Of a DNA stretch of 64,000 bases, positions 7,896-15,921 are shown piece after piece; position 1 is the stretch's first letter, and each line of letters opens with the position of its first letter. The translations under genes and the position numbers were made by a program. Below the pieces are notes generated by a model, which worked only from the letters and a program-made list of their open reading frames with translations, was not told the origin of the DNA and did not search any database. The stretch comes from Tractidigestivibacter scatoligenes (GTDB taxonomy: Bacteria; Actinomycetota; Coriobacteriia; Coriobacteriales; Atopobiaceae), in assembly GCF_001494635.1 (NCBI RefSeq), contig NZ_LOJF01000001.1:806001-870000 (forward strand). The letters run 5' to 3'.

Positions 7896-8914
7896 CGAGT
7901 TCAGGTGGCAATACGAACAGGGGCATTGAGGTCGTTGCGTCGGACGTGCAGGCGGTTCGTGGGTCTGCTGCGTGGTGCGCCACCATGCAGATCTGCTGGG
8001 ACAACATGCTGGAAACGCTTTGCGATGGTAGTCCGCTGAACCCGCTTGGAGGCGCAAACGAGCTGGTCAGGGCACTCAATACCAGCGAGCTTGGGAGGGA
8101 TGCGCTGCCCAGAGACCACTTCTATGCGTATTCCGGACCAAAGAGCAACCGGGCAAGAAGAGAGATAGAAACCGAGGTCAGGCGCCGCTTTGGCCAATCG
8201 AGCGAGGTTCTCGACCAGCTCGACTGGTCGGAGCCTTCTCCGGGCATGACCTCGCTCCTCTTCTATTGCATGCTGTACCGCAAGTTCTCGTTCCTTGTGC
8301 CGTTTGGAGTCTGCGAAGAGGAGCCCTGGGGAGATGAGGACGTATGCGTCACCTATTTTGAGGCGTACGACCCGGACCAACGCCTTAGCCGCAAGATGCG
8401 GCAGCAGGTGAAGCCCCTTTACTACAAGGACGGGCAGCATCACGCGGTGAGTCTACAGACCAAGGAGGGTGACAGCGTCGTGCTTGTTCGTTCGCCGAGG
8501 GGAGGGTCCTTCTCGGAAATGTGGACAAACACGCTTGACCAGGCAAAACGTGCCGACAGTGCCCAGACTCGCCCCCTCGACGACCACGATTCCTTCATGT
8601 GCCCCAATCTCTCTCTGAGGCTGTCCAAGGAGTTCCGCGAGCTTGAGGGGCTGGAGTTTCTCGATGTCAAAGGGCATAAGTGCATCATTGACCAGGTGCT
8701 CCAGACCATTAAACTGAACCTCGACAACGAGGGCGGCGAGGTCAAAAGCGAGGCTGCGATCTCTGCTTGCGCCACTGGTGCGCTGGATTTCTCGCACATC
8801 AGGACCTTTGACTACGACGGAAGGTTCGCGCTCTATCTGGTAGGCGGAGAGGTTCGCATCGACTCGCGGCCGTACCTCGCGCTTCTCGTCGATGACATTC
8901 GGCTGTTCCAGTAG
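7892..8914 (+). CDS. serpin-like protein, third gene of operon
   Basis: The 340-residue protein shows serpin landmarks in order: a strand and turn block, YYKDGQHHAVSLQTKEGDSV then VLVRSPRGGSFSEMW (about 175-210), matching the serpin region before the LPK-type turn; PNLSLRLSKEF near 233; a hinge, NLDNEGGEVKSEAAI (about 282-296), matching the consensus EEGTEAAAAT; and FDYDGRFALYLVG, matching the terminal DRPFLFFI strand. The hinge-to-strand spacing, about 24 residues, is normal for a reactive-centre loop. Serpins are suicide inhibitors of serine or cysteine proteases. There is no signal peptide, so it would act inside the cell. The hinge has K and E where inhibitory serpins have Ala, so inhibitory activity is uncertain. 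The N-terminal helices are not clearly recognisable. Confidence 0.65.
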   Translation: MTSSGGNTNRGIEVVASDVQAVRGSAAWCATMQICWDNMLETLCDGSPLNPLGGANELVRALNTSELGRDALPRDHFYAYSGPKSNRARREIETEVRRRFGQSSEVLDQLDWSEPSPGMTSLLFYCMLYRKFSFLVPFGVCEEEPWGDEDVCVTYFEAYDPDQRLSRKMRQQVKPLYYKDGQHHAVSLQTKEGDSVVLVRSPRGGSFSEMWTNTLDQAKRADSAQTRPLDDHDSFMCPNLSLRLSKEFRELEGLEFLDVKGHKCIIDQVLQTIKLNLDNEGGEVKSEAAISACATGALDFSHIRTFDYDGRFALYLVGGEVRIDSRPYLALLVDDIRLFQ

Positions 8915-8919
8915 CACCG

Positions 8920-8952
8920 GGGACACAGCGGGCTGCGAGCCCGCTGTGTCCC
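8920..8952. terminator. 14-bp perfect hairpin after the serpin-like gene
   Basis: GGGACACAGCGGGC (8920-8933) and its exact reverse complement (8939-8952) surround a five-base loop, six bases past the stop codon. The tail is GC-rich without a T-run, so it is either a non-canonical terminator or an mRNA 3' stabiliser. Confidence 0.6.
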
Positions 8953-8975
8953 GCGTTGTGCCCCCATGCCCGGTG

Positions 8976-9070
8976 CCCCCGCGGAGAATAGCTCTTTTTC
9001 TTAACTCGACTTCCCGCCAACTGGGCAAATGCGACTGCCTTTTAAGAAAGAGAGCTATTCTCTGCGGGGG
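8976..9070. repeat. palindromic element, TTTGCCCAGTTGGC core, copy 2 (inverted)
   Basis: Arms of 29 bp at 8976-9004 and 9042-9070 pair with two mismatches. The core appears as GCCAACTGGGCAAA at 9016-9029, the reverse of copy 1. Arm sequence is nearly the same as in copy 1, and one change (GCGGAG against GCAGAG) is the kind that keeps a G-U pair in RNA. Confidence 0.85.
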
Positions 9071-9193
9071 CATTGCGTGTGGGTCGACGGGCTGCCATGA
9101 TGGCGAAGATTTCTCACACGGAATGCTTGATGGGCGGGGCTTCGGGCGCCCATCTCGTACCATTGCCCGTTGCTGCGCCTCCCTGTGCCTAAT

Positions 9194-9329
9194 ATTTGCG
9201 GTTGCCGGTCCTTCTTGGGCGAATCGCCGAGTACGAAACCTCTAACATTTTACAGAGCCGCAGGTAGGGAAATGGCACTTCCGGGGTGATACTAAGGGAA
9301 ACCCCGAATTTTGACCGGCAACCGCAAAT
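9194..9329. repeat. 136-bp inverted-arm element with GCAGGTAGGGAAA interior, copy 1
   Basis: Perfect 17-bp arms (ATTTGCGGTTGCCGGTC at 9194-9210 and its complement at 9313-9329) enclose an interior containing GAGTAC, TTTACAGAG, CGCAGGTAGGGAAA, GGTGATACTAAGGG and AACC. The same interior string in the same order occurs at 62088-62243, where the arms are different but again complementary. No coding capacity is evident. Confidence 0.85.
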
Positions 9330-9501
9330 TTTGGGCAGAGCCCTGGGACATGACGTCGTTGCCAGCTCGGAGCGCTCGATTTGGCTCGGTCACAACCCAA
9401 AAAATGTCCCTAATTTGCCCCGGCAGGGTCCGGCTGCTTGTCGAGGCGCGTCGGAGCCGGAGGAGAACCTCGCCTCCGGCTCCGACCTCGCCCAGCACGC
9501 G

Positions 9502-10707
9502 CTAGAACGCCGAGAGGTAGATTGCGCGCGCATCGTCCATGGTCAGCGGCCTAAGCTCGCCGAAGCGGTCGCCCTTGTTCTGGCGCAGGGTCTCCAGCCA
9601 GCCGTCGACCTCCTCCGGCGCAAGGCCAAGGTCAGCGAGCGTCCGCGGCATGCCCAGGCCAACGAAGAAGCGCTGCAATTCGTCGATGGCGTAGGTGATG
9701 GCGTCTTCGGTGGCCTCGTCCGTCTCGTCCACCGGTTCCACGTCAAAGACGCCCTGCGCAAACGCCAGGAAGCGCTCGCGGTCTGCGCGCCAGACGTAGC
9801 GCATCCAGGCGGGGAGAATCACGGCCAGCCCAGCGCCGTGCGTGACCTCGGGGCGGTGCGCGGAAATCTCGTGCTCAAGGCCGTGACTCTCCCAGCCGCC
9901 GGCGCGCTTCTCGGGCGCGGATGCGCGGCCGCACCCGCAGAGGTCGTTGTGGGCGAGCGTGCCGGACCACATGATGGTGGCGCGGGCGTCATAGTCATCG
10001 GGCTTCTCGGCCACGGTGTTCGCGGCGTCGATCACCGCGCGAATGATGCCGCACGCGATGTTGTCCGTCACGGGGACGGGGCCGGCCGCGCTGAAGAAGC
10101 GCTCGCAGATGTGGCAGATGATGTCCACCGCGCCGGCCGCCGTCTGGTACTGCGGCAGCGTGAAGGTGACCTCGGGGTCGAGGATCGCCACGCGCGGGCG
10201 GAACACGTCGCCGTTGACGCCGCGCTTGAGGTTGAGCTCGTCGTTGCTGATGACGCAGGAGGCCGAGGCCTCGGAGCCCGCGGCGGGAATGGTGAGCACG
10301 CACGCAACGGGCAGGCACGCGCCGATGCTTGCCTTCTTCGAGAAGAAGTCCCAAACGTCGCCCTGGTAGGGCGTGCCAAACGCGATTGCCTTGGAGCAGT
10401 CGATCACGGAGCCGCCGCCCACTGCCAGGACGAGGTCGACCTTCTCGGCACGCGCAAGCTCGATGCCCCTGCGTACCAGGCCAACCTCGGGGTTGGGGCG
10501 GACGCCCAGGAGCTCCACGTGGGCGACGCCGGCGGCCTCGAGCGAGGAGGTCACACGGGCGAGAAGCCCTGTGCGTACCACTGAGCCTCCGCCGTACACC
10601 AGGAGGACGCGCTTGGCTCCAAGCGCGGCGACCTCCTCGCCAATCTTGTCGGCATAGCCGCGGCCAAACACAAAGCGCGTGGGGGACTGGAAAATGAAGT
10701 CGTTCAT
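9502..10707 (-). CDS. iron-containing alcohol dehydrogenase (butanol/YqhD type)
   Basis: The 401-residue protein begins MNDFIFQSPTRFVFGRGYAD and has the NAD(P)-binding GGGSVIDCSKAIA motif near residue 95 and metal-site segments AVDIICHICERFF (Asp and His four apart), SHGLEHEIS and THGAGLAVILPAWM. These are the hallmarks of group III Fe-dependent alcohol dehydrogenases, which reduce aldehydes to alcohols or the reverse in the cytosol. Length is normal for the family. The gene is followed on its own strand only by the palindromic elements at 9329 and below, and is preceded by a DUF5714 gene on the same strand with a 174-bp gap. Confidence 0.9.
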   Translation of the reverse strand: MNDFIFQSPTRFVFGRGYADKIGEEVAALGAKRVLLVYGGGSVVRTGLLARVTSSLEAAGVAHVELLGVRPNPEVGLVRRGIELARAEKVDLVLAVGGGSVIDCSKAIAFGTPYQGDVWDFFSKKASIGACLPVACVLTIPAAGSEASASCVISNDELNLKRGVNGDVFRPRVAILDPEVTFTLPQYQTAAGAVDIICHICERFFSAAGPVPVTDNIACGIIRAVIDAANTVAEKPDDYDARATIMWSGTLAHNDLCGCGRASAPEKRAGGWESHGLEHEISAHRPEVTHGAGLAVILPAWMRYVWRADRERFLAFAQGVFDVEPVDETDEATEDAITYAIDELQRFFVGLGMPRTLADLGLAPEEVDGWLETLRQNKGDRFGELRPLTMDDARAIYLSAF

Positions 10708-10881
10708 GATTCGCCTTCCGCTGGCGGGGTGCGTGCCCCGAATGTTGTTGAGCCCATTATGGACGAGTTAAGGCGGTTACTTGGCGGGCTGCGGGCAGGC
10801 GCTGCAGAAGGACTTGTCGGCCTTGCGTGTGCTTTGGGCGAGCCGGGCGGGCGAGCCAGGCTGTCGCCCCCCAGGTCTGCG

Positions 10882-11457
10882 CTAGCCCCTGCTTGTGGGG
10901 AAGAACGGGCACCGCTCGCCCAGGCACTGGGCGTTCTGCTGGTGGAACTCGCAGCGGACGTCGTCCTTCTCGAGGCAAACGCCAAAGCGCTCGCGTATGT
11001 AGTCGACGGCGGTTTCCAGCGAGACGTACGCGTCGCGCTTGCAGCAACGCGGCCCGCCGATGCGCGAGAGGGCCTCGAGCGCGCGGGACGTGTACACCAT
11101 GTGGCTGCCCCACGAGTCGTCGCTCGTGAGCGGGCCGGTCCCCTCAAGGATCGAGAGCGCTGCGCCAACGGATGCCGTGGCGCCGCACACCCCCCAACGG
11201 CCACACATGGCGCCGGGCATCTGCAGGCCGCGCGACATGAGCTCGGCAAGCGCCGAGGGAAGGTCGACCTCCCCGCCGGCGTTGCGGTACGCGGTGAGCA
11301 CGGCCGCGCCGTCGAGAACGTGGTGCTCGGGTCCGTGCATGCGCACGAAGTCCCTGCGTGCGACATTGCGGAAGACCTCGTAGGGGCTCGCGCTCCTCTC
11401 GCCCAGGCAGGCGTCGACAATCCTCTGTCCGCGTTCCTCCAGTGTGAGCTCGCCCAT
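10882..11457 (-). CDS. DUF5714 domain protein
   Basis: Motifs HHVLDGAAVLTAYRNAGGEV, MPGAMCGRWGVCGATASVG and a Cys-rich C-terminus (CCKRD, CEFHQQNAQCLGERCPFF) identify the DUF5714 family, found in anaerobes and proposed to handle metals or redox groups through its conserved cysteines; no reaction is established. I place the start at 11457 (MGELTLEER) because GGGAGGA lies just before it, although an upstream ATG at 11493 is in frame and would add 12 residues. The 10708-10881 gap to the next gene contains a short Cys-containing scrap in one minus-strand frame but no gene that I can support. Confidence 0.75.
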   Translation of the reverse strand: MGELTLEERGQRIVDACLGERSASPYEVFRNVARRDFVRMHGPEHHVLDGAAVLTAYRNAGGEVDLPSALAELMSRGLQMPGAMCGRWGVCGATASVGAALSILEGTGPLTSDDSWGSHMVYTSRALEALSRIGGPRCCKRDAYVSLETAVDYIRERFGVCLEKDDVRCEFHQQNAQCLGERCPFFPTSRG

Positions 11458-11613
11458 GCGTCCTCCCAGCGTTGCGTTGCAAAACGGCTTCATGGTACCC
11501 CTGCGGCAGCGGTGCGCACCACCTGGTGCGAGTGACGGTCCCTAGACACCCTCGCCCGCGCGTGCTATAGTCTCGCCCCATTTTCGTTCTGGCGAGAAGG
11601 ACGGAGCCTCGAC

Positions 11614-12861
11614 GTGGATGACCAGGAAACCAAGAGCCCGCAGGAGGCCGTGCGCCCTAACCCCGCGTGGCGGCGCCGCTACTACACCATCCTAGCGGGT
11701 CAGGCAGTCTCGCAGGTGGGAAGCTCGGCGGTGCAGTTTGCGCTGGTCTGGTTCCTTGCGCAGGAAACGGCGTCGCCCGCTGCGATGGGACTTGCGGGCC
11801 TCGCGGCGTTCCTACCCGGCGCGATCCTCTCGCCTGCGGCCGGAATCGTGGCAGACCGCCACAACCGAAAGCGCGTCTGCATCGCGGCGGACCTTGCCGC
11901 GGGCATCATGGCGACGGCGTTTGCGCTGGCAATGGGCTCGTGGGGCGTCTCGGTCGCCGCAGTGATTGCGCTTCTCGCCGCCCGTGCGGCAGCGGCCTCG
12001 TTCCAGGCTCCCGCGATGCAGGCGATGGTACCGCAGGTCGTGCCCGCCGAGTCCCTTGTTGAGGCCGGCGGCATGGCGCAGGCCATAAGCAGCGCCTCCT
12101 ATATTCTTGGCCCCGTTGTTGGCGGTGCGCTCTTTGCGGCGCTCCCGCTGGCGCTCATCCTGGTGACGGACCTCGTTGGTGCGGTGGCTGCCGCCGTCAC
12201 GCTGGGCATTGTCCCCGTGCCCGACCATCGTGCGGAGGGGGAGCGCCCCAAGCTCCACCCCGTCCGCGAGCTGCGCGATGGCCTCTCGGTCTTCTGGGAG
12301 GACCGCGTGCTCACGCAGGTCATAGTCTCCCTTCTCGTGTTCATGGTGTTCTTCATGCCGCTCTCGTCCTTCTATCCGCTCATGACCAGCGACTTCTTTG
12401 GGCTTGGGGCCTTCGAGGGGAGCCTCGTCGAGATGAGCTGGGCGCTGGGGATGCTGGTGGCGGGCATCGCGGTGGCGAAGGCCAACCTCAAGAACGAGGT
12501 TCGCGCGTCGTTCTGGGCAACGGTGGCTCTGGGCGCGACCTGCCTTGCCTCGGGGCTGCTGCCCCGGAGCTTTGGCGGCTGGGTGGCGTTCGTTGTTCTC
12601 TGCGGCGCGATGGGGGCAACCGCGACCTGCTACGACGTGCCAATCGTGGCGTACATGCAGAAGAGCATCGCGCCCGAGAAGCTTGGCCGGGCCTTCTCGG
12701 CGTTCCAGATTGTCTCGATGATCTCGACGCCCATTGGCCTTGCCGTTGCTTCACCCGTTGCGGAGGTCCTTGGCGTGAGCGCGTGGTTTGGCATCAGTGG
12801 CGTGGCGATTGTGCTGCTCGGCGCCGTGATGCTGGTGCTGGAGGGTCGGGCAAGGCGATAG
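11614..12861 (+). CDS. MFS transporter, MefA-like efflux family
   Basis: GTG 11614 follows AAGGACGGAG. The 415-residue protein has about twelve membrane segments, beginning YYTILAGQAVSQVGSSAVQF, and the loop 2-3 signature GIVADRHNRKRV (about 75-86), typical of the macrolide-efflux branch of the major facilitator superfamily. A cytoplasmic loop (DHRAEGERPKLHPVRELRDG) separates the two halves. It probably exports a drug or metabolite with proton exchange; substrate is not deducible. It is a single gene between divergent and convergent neighbours. Confidence 0.85.
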   Translation: MDDQETKSPQEAVRPNPAWRRRYYTILAGQAVSQVGSSAVQFALVWFLAQETASPAAMGLAGLAAFLPGAILSPAAGIVADRHNRKRVCIAADLAAGIMATAFALAMGSWGVSVAAVIALLAARAAAASFQAPAMQAMVPQVVPAESLVEAGGMAQAISSASYILGPVVGGALFAALPLALILVTDLVGAVAAAVTLGIVPVPDHRAEGERPKLHPVRELRDGLSVFWEDRVLTQVIVSLLVFMVFFMPLSSFYPLMTSDFFGLGAFEGSLVEMSWALGMLVAGIAVAKANLKNEVRASFWATVALGATCLASGLLPRSFGGWVAFVVLCGAMGATATCYDVPIVAYMQKSIAPEKLGRAFSAFQIVSMISTPIGLAVASPVAEVLGVSAWFGISGVAIVLLGAVMLVLEGRARR

Positions 12862-12885
12862 GGGAGACTGGCGCCCTGCTTGGCC

Positions 12886-13641
12886 CTACTCGCCCTGCGT
12901 GAACGCGGCAACGGCGTTTGCGGTGAGCCCCTGCTGCTCCTCGACGCTTATCGTGGCAACTCCGTCGCCGTCCTGCGCGCCGTAGTCGCCAAACTGGGCG
13001 TGGTTGCCGCCCTCGATCACAAGCTCCGCGTAGTCGTCCGGCCGCAGGTCGGCATGGGATTGCAGCTTGTCTACCTCGCCGTCCTCGGAGCCGTAGACGC
13101 TCAGCATCCTAAAGCCCGGCGCGCGCAGGCACTTGGTGGGGTACGCGGCGAGAACCACCAGCCCGTCAAGCTCGCTGGTGTGGTCGGCGGCGTAGACGGC
13201 GGCCATCGCGCCGCCAAGGGAGTGACCGCCCACGTACCAGTGGCTGTAGTGGTACTCGTTGCTGCCAATGATTGAGTCTGCGGCGTTCATGTCGAGAAAC
13301 GCAAAGTTGAGCGGCATACGCACGAGAAACACGTCCGTTCCCTTCTCGGCGATGCTTTCTAACTGGGCTGCGTAGGCCTCGCACTGGACCTTGCCGCCGG
13401 GATAGAACACCAGCGCGTCCTCTGTGCCAGGCCCATCAAAGAGGTAACCGTTTGCGGTTGCTGTCACGCGGACGGAGTCGCTTCCCGCGAGCGCAGCCTC
13501 CGCACGCGTGGTTGCCCGTGAGTAGGTGCTTGCGTAGGCGAGAAAGGCGACCACGACGATTGCGAGCACCGCGAGCAGCCCCAGCGCTACGCGACGGAGC
13601 TTGACGTGCGTCTTTGCCTTTGCGTGGTTCTCGTTTGACAT
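12886..13641 (-). CDS. membrane-anchored alpha/beta hydrolase
   Basis: The start ATG at 13641 has GAGGAGA upstream. The 251-residue product has an N-terminal membrane anchor (LGLLAVLAIVVVAFLAYAS, about 20-38) and then an alpha/beta-hydrolase domain facing outward. Its nucleophile is in YVGGHSLGGAMAA, the acid in VYGSEDGEVD and the histidine in GGNHAQFGDYG, all in the expected order. The substrate is unknown; related proteins are esterases or lipases. The gene is convergent with the MFS gene, only 24 bp apart. Confidence 0.8.
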   Translation of the reverse strand: MSNENHAKAKTHVKLRRVALGLLAVLAIVVVAFLAYASTYSRATTRAEAALAGSDSVRVTATANGYLFDGPGTEDALVFYPGGKVQCEAYAAQLESIAEKGTDVFLVRMPLNFAFLDMNAADSIIGSNEYHYSHWYVGGHSLGGAMAAVYAADHTSELDGLVVLAAYPTKCLRAPGFRMLSVYGSEDGEVDKLQSHADLRPDDYAELVIEGGNHAQFGDYGAQDGDGVATISVEEQQGLTANAVAAFTQGE

Positions 13642-13794
13642 GGGTCTCCTCTGCTTGTTTTGCTGCCCCCATGGTAACGGAGCACGCGCGCTGCTCCCCC
13701 TCGCGCGTGGAGCCGCCGTGGAATTGCGAGCTGCGGTATAGCGTTTGCCTCGTGCGGATAGAATGGCTCCGGTCACTTCGAGAAGGGAGAAATC

Positions 13795-14070
13795 ATGGCA
13801 GAGCAGGAAGTCGGACCGATTGGCTCGTCGAGCAGCAAGGCCGCTAACGAGAAGATTCTGGCGCTGGTGCCCGAGGAGAGCGTGAAGCGGATTCCGTTCT
13901 TCGTGCGCAAGCACGCGCTGAGCAAGACGTTCGAGAAGATCGAGCTTGAGCATCCGGACCTCTACGCCATCGCGGCGCAGGAGGGCGAGCTGCCGGCTGA
14001 CGCGCGCGAGCAGCTGAGCCAGATCGTGAACGGGATCTTCGAGCAGAAGTTGAAGAAGCACAACCTATAG
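13795..14070 (+). CDS. small conserved-looking protein, 91 residues
   Basis: ATG 13795 follows GAAGGGAG. The product is helical and charged (EESVKRIPFFVRKHALSKTF, ADAREQLSQIVNGIFEQKLK) with a serine-rich start and no membrane segment. Coding character and ribosome site are good. I do not recognise a family. Confidence 0.65.
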   Translation: MAEQEVGPIGSSSSKAANEKILALVPEESVKRIPFFVRKHALSKTFEKIELEHPDLYAIAAQEGELPADAREQLSQIVNGIFEQKLKKHNL

Positions 14071-14195
14071 GCGGAGTGCAGCGACGGCAATAGGCGCTGC
14101 AGCGACGGCGGTCTTTATTGGCGGGCGGCTCCGGAGGAGGGGTCGCCTGCTTTTCTCAGCTGGGGACCGATCAGTGACGTCTTGATAGCATGAAG

Positions 14196-14293
14196 TTTCG
14201 CAGACAGCCAAAAATTGACGTTTAAGATTTCGCAAATAGCCAATTATGGCTGTATCCGATATCGCAAATCGCCAATACCGTCTGTTTGCGATA
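14196..14293 (+). promoter_or_regulatory. three 16-bp repeats phased at exactly 32 bp, plus an inverted half
   Basis: TTTCGCAGACAGCCAA (14196), TTTCGCAAATAGCCAA (14228) and TATCGCAAATCGCCAA (14260) lie at exact 32-bp intervals, with TTTGCGATA (the inverse of TATCGCAAA) at 14285-14293. They precede the DUF4143 ATPase gene by 70 bp. The three-helical-turn phasing is what is expected for cooperative binding of a regulator on one DNA face. Confidence 0.7.
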
Positions 14294-14362
14294 GAGTATG
14301 AGACGTATCCCACACTACCAGACCGTTACGTCATCACAGATTCTTTTTCGGGGGGCATCGTT

Positions 14363-15706
14363 ATGAAGCGTGCGGCAATGAGCGATCTTGAGCGGTGGGC
14401 AAAGTCTCCAAAACGCAAGCCGCTTGTTGTGACTGGCGCGCGACAGGTGGGAAAGACCTGGCTTGTCCTGGAGTTTGGTCGCGAGCACTTTGATGCCGTC
14501 GCGCACGTGACGTTTCTTGACAACGAGGTAATGAAGAACGTGTTTGCAGGATCGCTTGATCCTGCTCGTCTTCTCACGGCGATCTCGGCATATACCGGAA
14601 CCGATGCCTCCAACGGGCGTACCCTCGTGTTCTTCGACGAGATTCAAGAGTGCCCGCGTGCCATTGCGTCTCTCAAGCAGTTCTGCGAATTGCGCCCAGA
14701 CATTCCCGTTGTTGCAGCGGGGTCTCTCCTGGGCGTCGCCATGAGCAGGCTCTCCTCGCAGCAGGAGGATGCCCAGCGGATTTCGTGGCCGGTTGGCAAG
14801 GTCGACTACCTCGACATGCATCCCATGACCTTCAAAGAATTCGTGGAAGCAATGGGCGAGCCACGACTTTCCCAGCTACTCGGAAGGGATTCGCTCGACC
14901 TGGCAAGTGCGCTTGGCGAGAAGTACGAGGATTTGCTCAAGCTCTATCTCTACATCGGCGGCATGCCAGAGGCGGTGCAGGCATATATCGACACGCGCCT
15001 TCTTGGTGAATCGCGTAAGGTGCAGAAAAGATTGCTTCGTGACTATGAGTTCGATTATTCGAAGCACGTCTCGGCTCCGGCGGATTCCGAGCGAATTCGA
15101 GAGGTCTGGCGCTCCGTTCCCACACAGATTTCGCGCGAGACTGGCATCAATAAGTTCGCGTATTCTAAGGTCAAGGCGGGTGGTAGGGGACGAGAGTACA
15201 GGGATGCGGTCTCCTGGCTTGTCGATGCTGGCTTGGTCACAAGGGTGCCAAGGGTTTCTCGGCCTGGCATCCCGCTTCTTACGTACTTCGAAGACCGCTC
15301 CTTCAAGCTGTTCCTTCTCGACGTGGGTCTTCTAGGTGCTGCCTATGGCCTTGACCAGGACGTTATTGTGCGAGGTGATTCCCTCTACGCCCAAGGCAAG
15401 GGTGCCTATGCCGAGCAGTACGTGTGTCAGCAGCTTGTGGCGAGCAATTCTTGCGTTCCGTATTACTGGTCCGCTGACGGAAGGACGGATAAGGCCGAGG
15501 TGGACTTTGTCTACGAATGTCAGGGAAAAGTGATTCCGCTTGAGGTGAAGTCCGACGACAACGTGCGCAGCAGGAGTCTTGCCAAGTTCTCCAAGGAATT
15601 TGGGATAGAGAGGTGCCAGCGGCTTTCTCTGCGCGGCTACAAGGACGAGGGATGGCTCGTAAATCTGCCTCTCTTTGCTGCCGACGTGCTTCCTGACGCG
15701 TTGTGA
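14363..15706 (+). CDS. AAA ATPase with DUF4143 C-terminal domain
   Basis: The protein (447 residues from ATG 14363) has an N-terminal AAA domain with Walker A VTGARQVGKTWLV (about 24-36), Walker B TLVFFDEIQECP and sensor VVAAGSLLGVA, then the DUF4143 domain ending in a PD-(D/E)XK-like stretch (KAEVDFVYECQGKVIPLEVK). This is the well-known ATP-binding/DUF4143 family, common in gut bacteria in multiple copies and of unsettled function. I chose ATG 14363 because the conserved MKRAAMSDLERWAKSP start follows; the open frame upstream runs through the repeat array. It appears to be a single-gene unit. Confidence 0.9.
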   Translation: MKRAAMSDLERWAKSPKRKPLVVTGARQVGKTWLVLEFGREHFDAVAHVTFLDNEVMKNVFAGSLDPARLLTAISAYTGTDASNGRTLVFFDEIQECPRAIASLKQFCELRPDIPVVAAGSLLGVAMSRLSSQQEDAQRISWPVGKVDYLDMHPMTFKEFVEAMGEPRLSQLLGRDSLDLASALGEKYEDLLKLYLYIGGMPEAVQAYIDTRLLGESRKVQKRLLRDYEFDYSKHVSAPADSERIREVWRSVPTQISRETGINKFAYSKVKAGGRGREYRDAVSWLVDAGLVTRVPRVSRPGIPLLTYFEDRSFKLFLLDVGLLGAAYGLDQDVIVRGDSLYAQGKGAYAEQYVCQQLVASNSCVPYYWSADGRTDKAEVDFVYECQGKVIPLEVKSDDNVRSRSLAKFSKEFGIERCQRLSLRGYKDEGWLVNLPLFAADVLPDAL

Positions 15707-15732
15707 GGAAGACAGTCGCGGCGGTGGCGTGA

Positions 15733-15799
15733 GACGCGCTTTTCGTGCCGGAGGTCGATACACATTCGTTGTCCGAATGTGTATCGACCTGGGCGCGTC
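15733..15799. repeat. nested inverted repeat with 17-bp perfect inner arms
   Basis: AGGTCGATACACATTCG (15752-15768) and its exact complement (15774-15790) surround TTGTC; outer arms GACGCGC (15733-15739) and GCGCGTC (15793-15799) also pair. A third partial copy, CGAATGTGTATCGG, follows near 15813. It lies between the convergent ATPase and nrdB genes and may act as a bidirectional terminator, though without T-runs. Confidence 0.75.
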
Positions 15800-15921
15800 A
15801 CAGATTCGGGTACGAATGTGTATCGGCGAGAAGCGCGGTCGTGCGTGGCAGCGGGGCATCCGCCCGCCCCGGCCGGCGAGAAGCACGGCCGCGCGGCGGT
15901 GCCCCGCAATCGTCCGCGCCC

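Noticed and set aside
14196-14293. Possible CRISPR array before the DUF4143 gene
   Set aside because: Regular 32-bp period, but only three 16-bp repeats with mismatches, spacers of 16 bp and no cas genes.
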